64,000 nucleotides of DNA from Paraburkholderia agricolaris (GTDB lineage Bacteria; Pseudomonadota; Gammaproteobacteria; Burkholderiales; Burkholderiaceae), in assembly GCF_009455635.1 (NCBI RefSeq), contig NZ_QPER01000002.1:3840455-3904454 (forward strand), read 5' to 3'. The position numbers and the translations under genes were made by a program. Below, piece by piece: positions 36,751 to 46,526 of this stretch (the first letter of the stretch is position 1; each line of letters starts with the position of its first letter). The notes under the pieces are model-generated. The model made no database searches, was not told where the DNA came from, and saw only the letters and a list, made by a program, of their open reading frames with translations.

Positions 36751-38064
36751 TCAACCGGTCGAGCGTGAATCGATTTTTCCGCTCACCGCTTTCAATCCAA
36801 AGCTCGCGACCAGCGAGAGCGCCGCGCACGCCGCCATGAAATACGCTGGCGCGGCAACATTCCCCGTCGACGAAATCAGCCACGTGGCGATCAACGGCGC
36901 GGTGCCGCTGAACACGGTAAAGCTGACATTGAAGGTCAGCGCCACGCCGCTGAAACGCACGCGCGTGGGAAACATGTCGGCGATGATGCAGGCGAACGTG
37001 CCGTTAGCAAGGCACGCGGCCACACCGGCTAGCGCGAGCAGCAGCACGATGTCGGTCGTATGGCGGCTTGCTGCCAGATAGAACGGATAGCTCAACACGG
37101 CAAGTAGCAGCGAGCCGAAGCGCAGTACGAAACGCCTCGGCAGTTTGTCGCCAAGCCAGCCGGACAGCAGAATACCCGTCGACACCACCGCGAGACCGAC
37201 GTTCTGCCCAATCGCCACGCGGCGCGGATCGTAGTGCAACACGCGGTCGAGGTACGCGGGCATGTGCGCGAACAGCAAGCCATTGAATGCTGCGACCACC
37301 GCTGTCGTGCCGATGCCGAGCAACACGGGCCGCCAGTGCTCACGCAGCAGTTCTGCCAGCGGATGCTTCGCGGCGAGATGCTTCATCTCGGCAAACGCAG
37401 GCGTTTCTTCGAGCTTGCGGCGCAGCCAGAAACTCAACAGGCCGATTGCACCGCCGAACAGAAATGCGATGCGCCAGCCGTACGCCGCGACGTCGTCGCC
37501 GCTCAGAAAGCTATGCACCGAGAGATTGACGGCTGCCGCCAGCAGCACACCGGAGTTCACGCAGAAGAACACAATGCCGCACACGAGTCCCGCGCGCCGA
37601 GGCACCGATTCGACCACATAGGTGATCGAGCCAGGCAACTCGCCGCCGAGGCAGAAACCCTGCATGAGACGCAGCAGGATCATCAACAGCGTGGCGCTGA
37701 TGCCCCATGTCGCGTACGTCGGCACGATACCCATGCCGATCGTGCACATCGAGACAACGATCACCGAGACGATAAACACGCGCCGGCGTCCGTACCTGTC
37801 GCCGAAATAGCTGAGCACGATACCGCCGACCGGCCGCGAGAGATAACCGACTGCGAACACCGCGAACGAAAGCATCAAGCCGACAATCGGATCGTCCATC
37901 GGAAAGAATGCACGGCCGATGAACTGCGCGAAGATGCCATAGACGACGAAATCGTAGAACTCGAGCGCGCCGCCTAGACTCGCGAGAATGATCATGCGCC
38001 ATTGCGAGCGGGTAAGCCGCGCCGGAGTTTCTTCCGAAAGACTGGCGGATTCAAGACTGGACAT
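36751..38064 (-). CDS. MFS transporter (MHS metabolite:H+ symporter family)
   Basis: 437-aa carrier with 12 predicted segments. MHS marks: LGGALEFYDFVVYG in segment 1 (with the E-x-x-D motif), YFGDRYGRRRVF in loop 2-3 and RLMQGFCLGGELPGS in segment 4-5. MHS proteins import organic acids such as citrate, ketoglutarate or shikimate. AGGAG lies 7 nt before ATG 38064. Last gene of a five-gene minus-strand operon (MFS, SDR, dehydratase, hydroxyacid dehydrogenase, this gene). Confidence 0.86.
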   Translation of the reverse strand: MSSLESASLSEETPARLTRSQWRMIILASLGGALEFYDFVVYGIFAQFIGRAFFPMDDPIVGLMLSFAVFAVGYLSRPVGGIVLSYFGDRYGRRRVFIVSVIVVSMCTIGMGIVPTYATWGISATLLMILLRLMQGFCLGGELPGSITYVVESVPRRAGLVCGIVFFCVNSGVLLAAAVNLSVHSFLSGDDVAAYGWRIAFLFGGAIGLLSFWLRRKLEETPAFAEMKHLAAKHPLAELLREHWRPVLLGIGTTAVVAAFNGLLFAHMPAYLDRVLHYDPRRVAIGQNVGLAVVSTGILLSGWLGDKLPRRFVLRFGSLLLAVLSYPFYLAASRHTTDIVLLLALAGVAACLANGTFACIIADMFPTRVRFSGVALTFNVSFTVFSGTAPLIATWLISSTGNVAAPAYFMAACAALSLVASFGLKAVSGKIDSRSTG

Positions 38065-38077
38065 GGTGGTCTCCTGC

Positions 38078-39007
38078 TTAAACCTCGTTGTTGGTTTCCG
38101 GCTCATATGTCATGCGCTGATCGAGCAGAACCCGGACGATCTGCGAGATGTCTTCATCGCCGAGTCCCCGACCGACCGCTTCCTGCAAAAGCTTGCGCAC
38201 CTCGCCGACCGCGCGCAATGGCGCATTGGCCTCGCGCGCCAACTCCGCCACTGCGTCGAGATCCTTCAGCATCGTCCGGATCGTGCCCGATGGACTCGAC
38301 GGCGGTGTTAGCATTCGCGGCATCAAGGTTTGCAGCAGCACCGAATCGGCCCAACCGCCTCGCAAGGCGGCCGGCATCGCAGCGGCGTCGATGCCGGCGC
38401 GTTGAGCGAGAACGCAGGCTTCCGCAATACCCGCGATGGTCGTCACGACGATTGCCTGGTTCGCGAGCTTGGTCGCTTGCCCCGCGCCGGTCGCGCCCAT
38501 GCGCGTGACACGCGAGGCATAGGCGCGCAGCAACGGTTCGACCGCGGCAATGTCGCTCACGCCGCCGCCGCACATGATCGCAAGCGTGCCTGTCACCGCG
38601 CCTGCTGTGCCGCCGGACACGGGCGCGTCGATCCACGCTCCACCGGTCAGTTCGTGCCAACGCTGGGCGAGGCGCCGGGTCTCGGTGGGCGAGATGGTCG
38701 AATGGTCGACCAGAAACCTCGGTGCGGTCGATGCATGCACGAGCCCCTGTGCGCCGAACACGACGTCTTCAACCGCGGGGCCATCGCCGAGACACAGCAT
38801 CACGACGTCGCTTGCTTCGGCTAGTTGCCGGGGCGAGTCGCTGACGACACAGCCCTCTGCCGCCAGCGCCGCCAGTTTCGCCGGCGATCGATTCCACACC
38901 TGCAGCGCATGCCCGGCCGCGAGCAGGCGCCAGGCCATTGGCTCGCCCATCTTGCCGATGCCGCAAAAACCGACGCGCGGCGCATCCGGCGCGACGGCGG
39001 CGCTCAT
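38078..39007 (-). CDS. 3-hydroxyisobutyrate dehydrogenase-family NAD(P)-dependent oxidoreductase
   Basis: 309-aa beta-hydroxyacid dehydrogenase. N-terminal Rossmann fold: [20 protein letters not shown] (G-x-G-x2-G). The family substrate motif appears as [17 protein letters not shown], and the catalytic Lys is in [11 protein letters not shown]. It reduces or oxidises a 3-hydroxy acid such as tartronate semialdehyde or 3-hydroxyisobutyrate. It overlaps the dehydratase gene by 4 bp and is 13 bp before the MHS carrier gene. Confidence 0.85.
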   Translation of the reverse strand: MSAAVAPDAPRVGFCGIGKMGEPMAWRLLAAGHALQVWNRSPAKLAALAAEGCVVSDSPRQLAEASDVVMLCLGDGPAVEDVVFGAQGLVHASTAPRFLVDHSTISPTETRRLAQRWHELTGGAWIDAPVSGGTAGAVTGTLAIMCGGGVSDIAAVEPLLRAYASRVTRMGATGAGQATKLANQAIVVTTIAGIAEACVLAQRAGIDAAAMPAALRGGWADSVLLQTLMPRMLTPPSSPSGTIRTMLKDLDAVAELAREANAPLRAVGEVRKLLQEAVGRGLGDEDISQIVRVLLDQRMTYEPETNNEV

Positions 39008-40731
39008 GCTTCATTCTCGCCGATCGACGCTTCATAAGGCCACTCCACCGCACCCGAGTGCGTCACCGCGCCGAGATTCGCCGGCCGCACCAGCGCTTCG
39101 TATTTCTCCAGTACGCCGCCGAGCCGACCCCGCGTGAACGGCACAACCTCGTTATTGCGTCGCGCGAGTTCCGCGTCGCTCAATTCAACATCGAGCGTGC
39201 CTTTGTGCGCGTCGATATGAATCCGATCGCCGTCTCTGAGCAAACGAATCGGGCCCCCCGCCGCCGCTTCCGGTCCGACGTAGCCAATGCACATACCGCG
39301 CGTCGCGCCGGAGAAGCGTCCGTCGGTCAGCAGCGCGACTTTTTCGCCCATGCCCTGGCCGTAGATCGCCGCGGTCACGCTGAGCATCTCGCGCATACCG
39401 GGGCCGCCCTTCGGCCCTTCATTGCGGATCACGAGCACGTCCCCTTCCTGATAGGTGCGCTTCGACACGACCGACATGCATGCCTCTTCGGTTTCGAACA
39501 CCCGCGCGGTGCCGCTGAAGACCAGCGATTTCAGGCCGGCAGTTTTCAGACACGCACCGTCTGGCGCGAGATTGCCGCGCAACACCACCAGCCCGGCGTT
39601 CTCGCTCAGCGGCTCGTTATGCGGACGGACAACACGGCCATCCGGGCCCGCGAACGACTTCAACGCGGTTTCGAGCGTTTCGCCGGTTTGCGTCAACGTA
39701 TCGCCGTGCAGGAAACCGCCCGCGAGCAGCGCATTCAGCACCGCCGGCACGCCGCCGACGTGATACAGATCCAGCGCGAGATACTTGCCGCCCGGTTGCA
39801 GATCGCCGATCAACGGCGTGCGAGCGAGTACCTCGGACACATCGTCCAACGTAAAGCGGATGCCGGCCTCGTGCGCGATCGCCGGGATGTGCAGCGCCGC
39901 GTTGGTCGACCCGCCGGTGGCGGCGACTGCGGCGCACGCATTTTCCAGGCTCTTGCGCGTGACCAGATCGCGCGGCAGCGGACCACCGTTTTTCAGCGTA
40001 TTCATGACGGTCTCGCCCGCTCGGCGCGCAATCGCAATGCGCTCGCTGTAGACCGCGGGCACCATCGCCGAACCGAGCGGCGCGAGACCGAGCGTTTCGG
40101 CGACCATCGCCATTGTGTTGGCGGTGAACTGGCCGGGGCACGATCCCGCGCCCGGCGTGCAACGCTTCTCGATGCCGCGCAAGGTTTCGAGCGACATGTC
40201 CCCGCGTTGCGCCGCGCCGACCGCCTCGATCGCGGTCAGAATCGTCGCCTGCGTGCCGTCCGGTGCGATGCCCGGCAGCATCGCGCCGCCGAACAGAAAC
40301 ACGCCCGGCACGTTCACGCGCACCATGCCCATCAGAATGCCGGGCAATGTCTTGTCGCAACCGGCCACGCCGACGAACGCGTCATAGCAATGCGCGCGCA
40401 CGAACACTTCGACGCTGTCCGCGATGATCTCGCGCGAGACAAGACTAAACCGCATGCCCGAATGGTTCATCGAGGTGCCGTCCGACACCGAAATCGCCGA
40501 GCCACGAATCGGCACACCGCCGCCCGCCGCGACACCGAGGCGCACGTTGTCGGAAACCGCCGCGAGCGACATCGAGCACGGCGTGTTTTCGCCGAACGTA
40601 TCGACAATCGCAACGAAGGGCTTTTCGATCGCGGCGTCGTCCATACCGGTCGCTCGCAGGAAGGCGCGATGCGGTGTGCGCGTGATGCCTTCGGTGACGG
40701 TGCGCGAGCGGTGCTTGTGGAGGTTGCTCAT
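39004..40731 (-). CDS. IlvD/Edd-family dehydratase
   Basis: 575-aa iron-sulfur dehydratase, different from the one at 31331. Cluster Cys candidates are Cys52 (ENTPCSMSL), Cys125 ([11 protein letters not shown]) and Cys198 ([15 protein letters not shown]). The motifs are closer to dihydroxyacid dehydratase ([25 protein letters not shown]) than to pentonate dehydratases. With an SDR, a hydroxyacid dehydrogenase and two carriers in one operon, a sugar-acid role is more likely than branched-chain amino-acid synthesis. Substrate uncertain. Confidence 0.83.
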   Translation of the reverse strand: MSNLHKHRSRTVTEGITRTPHRAFLRATGMDDAAIEKPFVAIVDTFGENTPCSMSLAAVSDNVRLGVAAGGGVPIRGSAISVSDGTSMNHSGMRFSLVSREIIADSVEVFVRAHCYDAFVGVAGCDKTLPGILMGMVRVNVPGVFLFGGAMLPGIAPDGTQATILTAIEAVGAAQRGDMSLETLRGIEKRCTPGAGSCPGQFTANTMAMVAETLGLAPLGSAMVPAVYSERIAIARRAGETVMNTLKNGGPLPRDLVTRKSLENACAAVAATGGSTNAALHIPAIAHEAGIRFTLDDVSEVLARTPLIGDLQPGGKYLALDLYHVGGVPAVLNALLAGGFLHGDTLTQTGETLETALKSFAGPDGRVVRPHNEPLSENAGLVVLRGNLAPDGACLKTAGLKSLVFSGTARVFETEEACMSVVSKRTYQEGDVLVIRNEGPKGGPGMREMLSVTAAIYGQGMGEKVALLTDGRFSGATRGMCIGYVGPEAAAGGPIRLLRDGDRIHIDAHKGTLDVELSDAELARRNNEVVPFTRGRLGGVLEKYEALVRPANLGAVTHSGAVEWPYEASIGENEA

Positions 40732-40770
40732 GGTTTTTCCTGTCCGTATCCGTGTTCGTGGGCCGTACGT

Positions 40771-41550
40771 TCAGCCGTTCAGCAACATGCCGTTCTCGGC
40801 CGCGATCACCTGGCCGGTCATCGAAGGCGCATGCGCGACGATGAACCAGGCCAGGTCGGCGATCTCGCCAGGCTGCGACACGCGCTTGAGCGGCGCGACA
40901 TTCGTCATGCTGTCGACGATCTTCGCGTACGCTTCTTCACCCAGCACGCGACGCGGCAAACCGTCGTCCACCATGCCGGGCGCCAGCGCATTCACGCGGA
41001 TGCGCGGCGCGAGATTGCGCGCAAGCGAGAGCGTCAGCGTATTGACCGCGCCCTTCGAGGCGGCATAGGCAATGGAAGACCCTGTACCGTTCAGCGCGGC
41101 CAGTGACGAGATATTGATCACCGACGTGCTATGTGCCGCGGTCGACGAATCGCGCAGCACGGGCACCGCGGCGCGCGTCATCTGAAACATGCCGATCAGG
41201 TTCACGCGATACACGCGCTCGAATTCCATGTCGTCGACAGCGGCCAGATCGCCGTGCGCAATGAAGCGCGTCGTGCCGGCGCAGTTGATCAGCGCGTCGA
41301 TTCGGCGCCACTTCGAGACCACCGTATCGACCGCTTTCACGCAGGCCGCGTCGGAACCGACGTCGACGTCGAACACCATAGTCTCGGCGCCAAGCTGTTT
41401 GCATTGCGCTTCGACCGCCAACGCCGCTTCGCGCGTGCTGTCGTCGAAATTACCGATCGCCACCGCCCAGCCGGCGCCCGCAAAGCGCAGCGCGGTGGCC
41501 GCGCCAATGCCGGTAGCCGCGCCGGTGACCATACAAACCTGCTGCGTCAT
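40771..41550 (-). CDS. Short-chain dehydrogenase/reductase
   Basis: 259-aa SDR. VTGAATGIGAATALRF (cofactor loop), NCAGTTRF (NAG-type motif with Cys for Asn), Ser in VINISSLAALNG, and YAASKGAV (Tyr/Lys). Likely NAD(P)-dependent oxidation of a sugar or sugar alcohol to its lactone or ketone, feeding the dehydratase 39 bp downstream. It starts 12 bp after the upstream MFS gene. Confidence 0.85.
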   Translation of the reverse strand: MTQQVCMVTGAATGIGAATALRFAGAGWAVAIGNFDDSTREAALAVEAQCKQLGAETMVFDVDVGSDAACVKAVDTVVSKWRRIDALINCAGTTRFIAHGDLAAVDDMEFERVYRVNLIGMFQMTRAAVPVLRDSSTAAHSTSVINISSLAALNGTGSSIAYAASKGAVNTLTLSLARNLAPRIRVNALAPGMVDDGLPRRVLGEEAYAKIVDSMTNVAPLKRVSQPGEIADLAWFIVAHAPSMTGQVIAAENGMLLNG

Positions 41551-41562
41551 CCTTCTTTCTCC

Positions 41563-42900
41563 TCATGCTGTTTTACGTGCGGCCGGCATCGCCAGCGCGA
41601 TCAGGGCGGCCAGCACCAGCGCGCAGGCGAGCACGATCATGCCGGGCAGCAGAGTGCCGGTCGCATCCTTCAGAAAACCGATCACGTAGGGGCTCACGAA
41701 ACCCGCCAGATTGCCGGTGCAATTGATCACGGCAATGGCTGCCGCCGCGCCCACGCCGCCCATCAGCGCAGTCGGAATGCCCCAGAACACCGGTGCGATC
41801 GAATTGATGCCGATCGCCGCGACCACCAGTGCCGCCATCGAAAGCCATACGTGTTGGCCGAGCAGCACCGACGCCAGCATGCCGGCGGCACCCAGCACCG
41901 CGCACACCGCCACATGCTTGCGACGCTCGTCGTGCTTGTCCGCGTGACGCGCGATCAGGATCATCGCGACCGCGCTGATCAGCGACGGCACCGCCGACAG
42001 CAAACCGATATTTGCCACGCTCACCACGCCGCTCGCGCGGATCATCGTCGGCAACCAGAAGACGAGCCCGTAGTTGCCCATCGCGATGCAGAAGTACAGC
42101 AGGCCGAGCAGCCACACCTTCGGATTGGCAAACGCGCCGCGTACCGTCTGATGCGCACGGGTCTGCGCATCGGCTTCAAGATCGCGCGCGAGCAACGCCT
42201 TTTCCTCTTTGTTCAACCAGCTCACCGACTCGATGCGGTCGTGCAGAACAAAGAACGCGACGATGCCCACCACCAGCGAGGCGAGTCCTTCGATCAGAAA
42301 CAGCCACTTCCAACCGGCGAGCCCGTGCACCCCGGCGAGTTGCTGCATGATCCAGCCCGACACTGGACCGCCGATCGCACCCGATACGGGAATCGCCGCC
42401 ATGAACAGCGCGATGATCTGCGAGCGCCGGTTCGACGGAAACCACGTCGACAGATACAGCACGATGCCAGGAAAGAAACCCGCTTCGGCAACGCCGAGCA
42501 GAAAGCGCAAGATGTAGAACGAGGTCGCGCCACTCGCGAACATCGTCAGACACGAGACGATCGACCACGTGACCATGATCCGCGCGATCCAGATACGGGC
42601 GCCGACGCGATGCAGGATGAGGTTGCTCGGCACCTCGAAGATGAAATAGCCGAGAAAGAAGATGCCGGCACCCGCGCCGTACACGGTCTCGCTCAACGAG
42701 AGATCGGTGAGCATCTGCAACTTGGCGAAGCTCACGTTCACGCGATCGATATACGCGACAATGAACGCGAGAAACAGAAACGGCACGATGCGCCAGGCGA
42801 GCTTGCGGTACAACGCCACGCGTTCGGCGGATTCTGCGGGTTCCGCGGGCTTATCAGGCACAGCGGGCCGCTCGGCGCCGCCATACAGTGGGGTGCTCAT
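41563..42900 (-). CDS. MFS transporter (ACS family)
   Basis: 445-aa carrier, 12 predicted segments. Signatures: FIVAYIDRVNVSFAKLQML in segment 1, HRVGARIWIARI in loop 2-3, RFLLGVAEAGFFPGIVLYLS in segment 4-5. First gene of the five-gene operon and divergent from a LysR regulator (216 bp). It probably brings in the sugar or sugar acid; the operon thus holds two different carriers, one at each end. Confidence 0.86.
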   Translation of the reverse strand: MSTPLYGGAERPAVPDKPAEPAESAERVALYRKLAWRIVPFLFLAFIVAYIDRVNVSFAKLQMLTDLSLSETVYGAGAGIFFLGYFIFEVPSNLILHRVGARIWIARIMVTWSIVSCLTMFASGATSFYILRFLLGVAEAGFFPGIVLYLSTWFPSNRRSQIIALFMAAIPVSGAIGGPVSGWIMQQLAGVHGLAGWKWLFLIEGLASLVVGIVAFFVLHDRIESVSWLNKEEKALLARDLEADAQTRAHQTVRGAFANPKVWLLGLLYFCIAMGNYGLVFWLPTMIRASGVVSVANIGLLSAVPSLISAVAMILIARHADKHDERRKHVAVCAVLGAAGMLASVLLGQHVWLSMAALVVAAIGINSIAPVFWGIPTALMGGVGAAAAIAVINCTGNLAGFVSPYVIGFLKDATGTLLPGMIVLACALVLAALIALAMPAARKTA

Positions 42901-43072
42901 ACTTGTCTCCTTCCGCGCGCTTGGATGCGCGCTGTGGTCGCGGTGATACGGCGTATGGCGCGACTCCGGTTATACCCTGAGTTATGCGGTCGGCACGTAG
43001 CTGCTATGCTCGATCCACCCGTTTCACGCTCTACCGTCCTGCCGATGCTGAAGATTAGCCGGGTTGGGCGTC

Positions 43073-43097
43073 GCACCGCAAATCACTGTTTCGGTGC
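43073..43097. promoter_or_regulatory. Inverted repeat in the LysR/MFS divergent region
   Basis: GCACCG (43073-43078) and CGGTGC (43092-43097) form a 6-bp dyad with a 13-bp spacer, 19 bp upstream of the LysR start at 43117. A T-N11-A-like LysR site could sit here. Weak evidence. Confidence 0.3.
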
Positions 43098-43116
43098 AAG
43101 TCATTACCATTCAGTT

Positions 43117-44103
43117 ATGTTTACCGAGTCAACACGAATGGCAAGCACCGAAAACGACGCAATCGATCGCTTCTTTCGCAGCGGCCTGAAGCTGCCGCAC
43201 CTGCGCATCCTGGTGAGCCTCGCGGAGCTCGGCCAGGTGACGCGGGTCGCGGCCGCTTTCCACGTCACGCAGCCCGCCATTTCGAAGCAGATCGGTGAAA
43301 TCGAAGAAGCGCTTGGCGTACCCGTCGCCCGGCGAGTCGGCAACGCGGTCGAGTTGACCAGCATCGGCAAGGTGATGGCCGCGCGCGGCCGCGAAATCCT
43401 GCGGCACATCGAACTGGCGCGCCGCGACGTCAGCGCGCTGACCACCGGCACGGCGGGTCATGTCCGCTTCGGCGCGGTCGTGACGATTCCGCAGCCGCTC
43501 ATCGCGCATGCGGTTGAACTCTTCATGCGGCGCGCGCCGTCAGCCACGCTGTCGTTCGTGGAAGCCACGCTCGACAAGCTGATCAAGATGCTCGACGAAG
43601 GCGAACTCGATCTCGCCCTGGGCCGCAACCGGATCGCCGACAACCAGGACTTGCTGCGCCAGCAGACCTTGCATCGCGAGCCGTTCGTGTTTGTCGTCGG
43701 CACGAGCCACCCACTCGGCAAGGTGGACCTGCCGGTGAACTGGAACGATCTGCGCGCGGCGCGCTGGATTACGCCACTGCGGGGTTCACCCGCATTTGCG
43801 ACGCTGGCCGAGACACTCGCCGGCCAAGGTATTCCGCTCGATCGCGGCGCGGTCGAATCGAGTTCGTTGCCATTGAATCTGTCGCTGCTGATTGGCGGGG
43901 GCTTCGTGTCGATCCTGCCGCTGTCGATCGCGCGGCATCACGTGAGCCGTGGACGCATGCGCGTATTGCCGCTCGCGCCGCTCGAACCATTGGGTGAAGT
44001 CGTACTGGTGTGGCGCGCGGATACTTCCGCGCCGGCGGCGGATCTGTTCAGCGAATGCTTGCGGGAATCGTCGTCGGAATTGCTGGATGGTGAGGCGGAA
44101 TGA
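43117..44103 (+). CDS. LysR-family regulator (GbpR-like)
   Basis: 328-aa LysR regulator. HTH around LPHLRILVSLAELGQVTRVA and FHVTQPAISKQIGEIEEAL (residues about 24-65), then the effector-binding domain with GELDLALGRNR. The N-terminal layout resembles GbpR-type regulators of sugar uptake in Azospirillum/Agrobacterium. ATG 43138 is an alternative start. The open frame continues far upstream but that part is antisense to the MFS gene and not real. Divergent from the five-gene sugar-acid operon, its likely target. Confidence 0.82.
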   Translation: MFTESTRMASTENDAIDRFFRSGLKLPHLRILVSLAELGQVTRVAAAFHVTQPAISKQIGEIEEALGVPVARRVGNAVELTSIGKVMAARGREILRHIELARRDVSALTTGTAGHVRFGAVVTIPQPLIAHAVELFMRRAPSATLSFVEATLDKLIKMLDEGELDLALGRNRIADNQDLLRQQTLHREPFVFVVGTSHPLGKVDLPVNWNDLRAARWITPLRGSPAFATLAETLAGQGIPLDRGAVESSSLPLNLSLLIGGGFVSILPLSIARHHVSRGRMRVLPLAPLEPLGEVVLVWRADTSAPAADLFSECLRESSSELLDGEAE

Positions 44104-44139
44104 TGCGTGTGGACTCACGTATCGCCGATTGGCTGTCGG

Positions 44140-44160
44140 CTCCCGAATAGTCTCACCTTT
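44140..44160 (-). repeat. Single copy of the polar 20-bp motif
   Basis: CTCCCGAATAGTCTCACCTT plus T, left-pointing, 36 bp after the LysR stop and just before the porin terminator. Confidence 0.72.
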
Positions 44161-44175
44161 GGGCCATTTGAAGGC

Positions 44176-44210
44176 AAAAAGGAAAGCCGGCCACCATCAA
44201 GGCGGCCGGC
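44176..44210 (-). terminator. Rho-independent terminator of the porin gene
   Basis: On the minus strand GCCGGCC (44210-44204) and GGCCGGC (44192-44186) pair around an 11-nt loop and are followed by TTTCCTTTTT. It lies 16 bp past the porin stop codon. Confidence 0.8.
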
Positions 44211-44225
44211 TCATTCATAGGCAAA

Positions 44226-45392
44226 TCAGAATTTGTGGCGAATACCCACCACGGCAACTTCCTGGCTGTTCGTGCCTGAATTCACACCGTAACTGCCAAT
44301 CGACGCCTGCGCGCTCACTACGTTGCCTGCCGCGTTCAGCGTATTGCCGCTCGCCTTCTGGTACCCCGCCAACGCATACAGATCGGTGCGTTTGGACAGC
44401 GCGTAGTCCGCACCGAGGTTGACCTGGTTGTAGTGCGCCGAACTCGGACCCGTCAACGACGTGTAGTTGTAGCCCACACCCGTGCGCAAGGCCGGCGTGA
44501 TCTGATAGTTGAAGAACACCGAGCCGTTGTTGAACTTGGCGGTGTTGTGGAACGCGGAGAACGCGTCGTTCGCGTACTGTGTGTTCGAGTAGGCCGCACC
44601 GAACGTTGCCGCGCCGATCACATACTGCCCGCCCACACGCACGATTTGAATCGACTTCGCGCTTGCAAAGCCCGCGTTGATGACCGTGTTGAACAGCGAA
44701 TCGGAACTGCTGCTCCAGGTACGCACATTCGCCGTCGTGGAGTTGCCGCCGTTCGCGTAGAAGTAACCGACGCCGAGCGACAACGGGCCGTTCGCATAAG
44801 CCGCGCCGAAGCTGTAGGTCTGGCCGTTGCCCGTCGCACCCGCCACGCCGCCCACGCCGTACAACGCCTCGACCTGGAAGCCCGCGAACAGCGGACTCAC
44901 GTATTTGACCGAGTTGCTGACGCGCAAACTGTTGTCGTAGTTATCCAGATCGCCCGGCGTGGCGAAGATGCCGCCGAAGTAGTTGTCTTCCGTGAGACCT
45001 TGAACCAGGTCCACGATCGGATCGTATTGGCGTCCGAGGGTGACCGTCCCCCACGTGCCACTCGACAAGCCGACCACCGCCTTGCGGCCGAATTCGCGGC
45101 TGCCTTGTCCAAGCGCGCCCGTGCCGATGTTGAAGCCGTTCTCGAGTTGGAACACCGCGGCGAGACCGCCGCCCAGGTCTTCCGTGCCCTTGAGACCCCA
45201 GCGGCTGCCGGACAGGTTGCCGCTGCTGAACTTCACGAGCGTCGACTGATTCTGGCCGCTCGCGTTTTGTGCGTTATGCACATAAGCGATACCGGCGTCG
45301 ACGATACCGTACAGCGTCACGCTGCTTTGCGCCTGAGCGCTTGCCGCAAGCAAAAGACCGGCGGGTAATGCGAGGAGAGAAAGACGTTTCAT
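44226..45392 (-). CDS. Gram-negative trimeric porin (Burkholderia Omp38/OpcP type)
   Basis: 388-aa outer-membrane 16-strand porin. Signal peptide 1-21 (LLAASAQA then QSSVTLYGIVDAG, the standard porin start). Features: NLSGSRWGLKGTEDLGGGL, the EFGRKAVVGLSS region, and the terminal aromatic residue (VGIRHKF) needed for BAM assembly. It gives general or substrate-biased diffusion of small hydrophilic solutes. Its place next to the sugar-acid operon suggests help in uptake, but it has its own promoter region (146 bp upstream) and a strong terminator. Confidence 0.93.
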   Translation of the reverse strand: MKRLSLLALPAGLLLAASAQAQSSVTLYGIVDAGIAYVHNAQNASGQNQSTLVKFSSGNLSGSRWGLKGTEDLGGGLAAVFQLENGFNIGTGALGQGSREFGRKAVVGLSSGTWGTVTLGRQYDPIVDLVQGLTEDNYFGGIFATPGDLDNYDNSLRVSNSVKYVSPLFAGFQVEALYGVGGVAGATGNGQTYSFGAAYANGPLSLGVGYFYANGGNSTTANVRTWSSSSDSLFNTVINAGFASAKSIQIVRVGGQYVIGAATFGAAYSNTQYANDAFSAFHNTAKFNNGSVFFNYQITPALRTGVGYNYTSLTGPSSAHYNQVNLGADYALSKRTDLYALAGYQKASGNTLNAAGNVVSAQASIGSYGVNSGTNSQEVAVVGIRHKF

Positions 45393-45538
45393 TTTCAGGT
45401 TCCCGTGTCAATGTTGTATTTGTTTAAATCTGGCGACACGATACGAGAGGAGTCTGTCTCGGCAAACCAAGTAATTCTTCGATGAATATGAACGTGCCGG
45501 TAGCGTGGCCGCTGCCAAGGCCACGCATTGGCGCGATG

Positions 45539-46408
45539 TCACGCCGGGACAGCGGACAGTTCGGAGAGTGCGTATTTCGAGGTCGCGAGCACGGCGTCTG
45601 GAACAGGGACATGGGCGCGCCGCAACAACGCGCCGCTGCGGAACATCAGCAGGTCGCCAGGTTCGCAGGCCGTCCATACTTCGTCGGTGAGCGGCGTGGT
45701 GGCAATCACCGCGGTGCGATCGGCCGGCGTGCCACGTTCGGCGAAATCCACCGAGAGGTCGCCGTCGACGAGACGTGCGCTGGAAAACGGCCAGTGACGT
45801 ATCACGTACGACAGACGCGTCGAGCAATACGCGAATTGTGCCGTGCCGTTCGACAGCACGAAGTTGAAAATGCCATACGGGTTCAGCGTGCGGGTCGCCT
45901 GTTCGATAACTTCGAATACGGCATCGATGTCGTCGACGTCCGCGTGCATCTCCGCTTGAGCGGCGAAATGCGCATAGAGGCGATTCATGATGAAGCAGAA
46001 GGCCGCTTCGCTATCGGTCGTGCCGACCGGCGCATAGGGCCCGTGTTCCGGCTCATTCGCATCGCCGAGCGGTTGAAGGTCGCCGTTATGCGCGAACACC
46101 CATTGCTGGCCGCGTAACTCGCGCATGAACGGGTGGCAGTTCTCCACCCGTGCGCCACCTTGCGTCGCCTTGCGAATATGCGCGACGACATTGCGCGACT
46201 TGATCGGATAGCTCTGCAGGAACTCGGCCACCGGCGACTGGTACGCCGGCTTTTCATCGACGAACACGCGGCACGCGCGGTCTTCGTAGAACGCCACGCC
46301 CCAGCCGTCGACATGATGGTCGGTGAGCCCGCCGCGAGCAGCAAAACCCGTCAGCGAGAAACTGACGTCTGTAGGTTCCGCGCAGCTGAGGGCGAGCAAT
46401 TGGCACAT
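45539..46408 (-). CDS. Class II glutamine amidotransferase (YafJ-like)
   Basis: 289-aa N-terminal nucleophile amidohydrolase. Cys2 (MCQLLALSC) is the catalytic nucleophile after Met removal. Conserved glutaminase parts are ADHHVDGWG-like (TDHHVDGWGVAFY), VVAHIRKATQG, NCHPFMR and FAHNGDL. There is no synthase domain, as usual in YafJ proteins, so the ammonia acceptor is unknown. Monocistronic, between the porin and the chemotaxis-like operon. Confidence 0.88.
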   Translation of the reverse strand: MCQLLALSCAEPTDVSFSLTGFAARGGLTDHHVDGWGVAFYEDRACRVFVDEKPAYQSPVAEFLQSYPIKSRNVVAHIRKATQGGARVENCHPFMRELRGQQWVFAHNGDLQPLGDANEPEHGPYAPVGTTDSEAAFCFIMNRLYAHFAAQAEMHADVDDIDAVFEVIEQATRTLNPYGIFNFVLSNGTAQFAYCSTRLSYVIRHWPFSSARLVDGDLSVDFAERGTPADRTAVIATTPLTDEVWTACEPGDLLMFRSGALLRRAHVPVPDAVLATSKYALSELSAVPA

Positions 46409-46479
46409 GCTCGCAGACTAGCGTGTTTCAGGCGCCGCCGTTATAGCGAATCATGCTTTGCAAATCACCCGCGCACCGG

Positions 46480-46500
46480 CTCCCGAAAACTCTCACCTTT
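46480..46500 (-). repeat. Single copy of the polar 20-bp motif
   Basis: CTCCCGAAAACTCTCACCTT plus T, left-pointing, between the amidotransferase and cheY-like genes. Confidence 0.72.
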
Positions 46501-46526
46501 AGCCGGTTCAGGATGCGTGCAGCACC

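Noticed and set aside
38938..41106. Long plus-strand open frame (over 700 codons) across the dehydratase region
   Set aside because: It is antisense to the IlvD-type dehydratase, the hydroxyacid dehydrogenase and the SDR, all of which show full family motifs. Its translation is Arg/His-rich, as usual for shadows of high-GC genes.
41131..43116. Upstream extension of the GbpR-like LysR frame
   Set aside because: Antisense to the MFS gene at 41563-42900; only the part from 43117 has LysR features.
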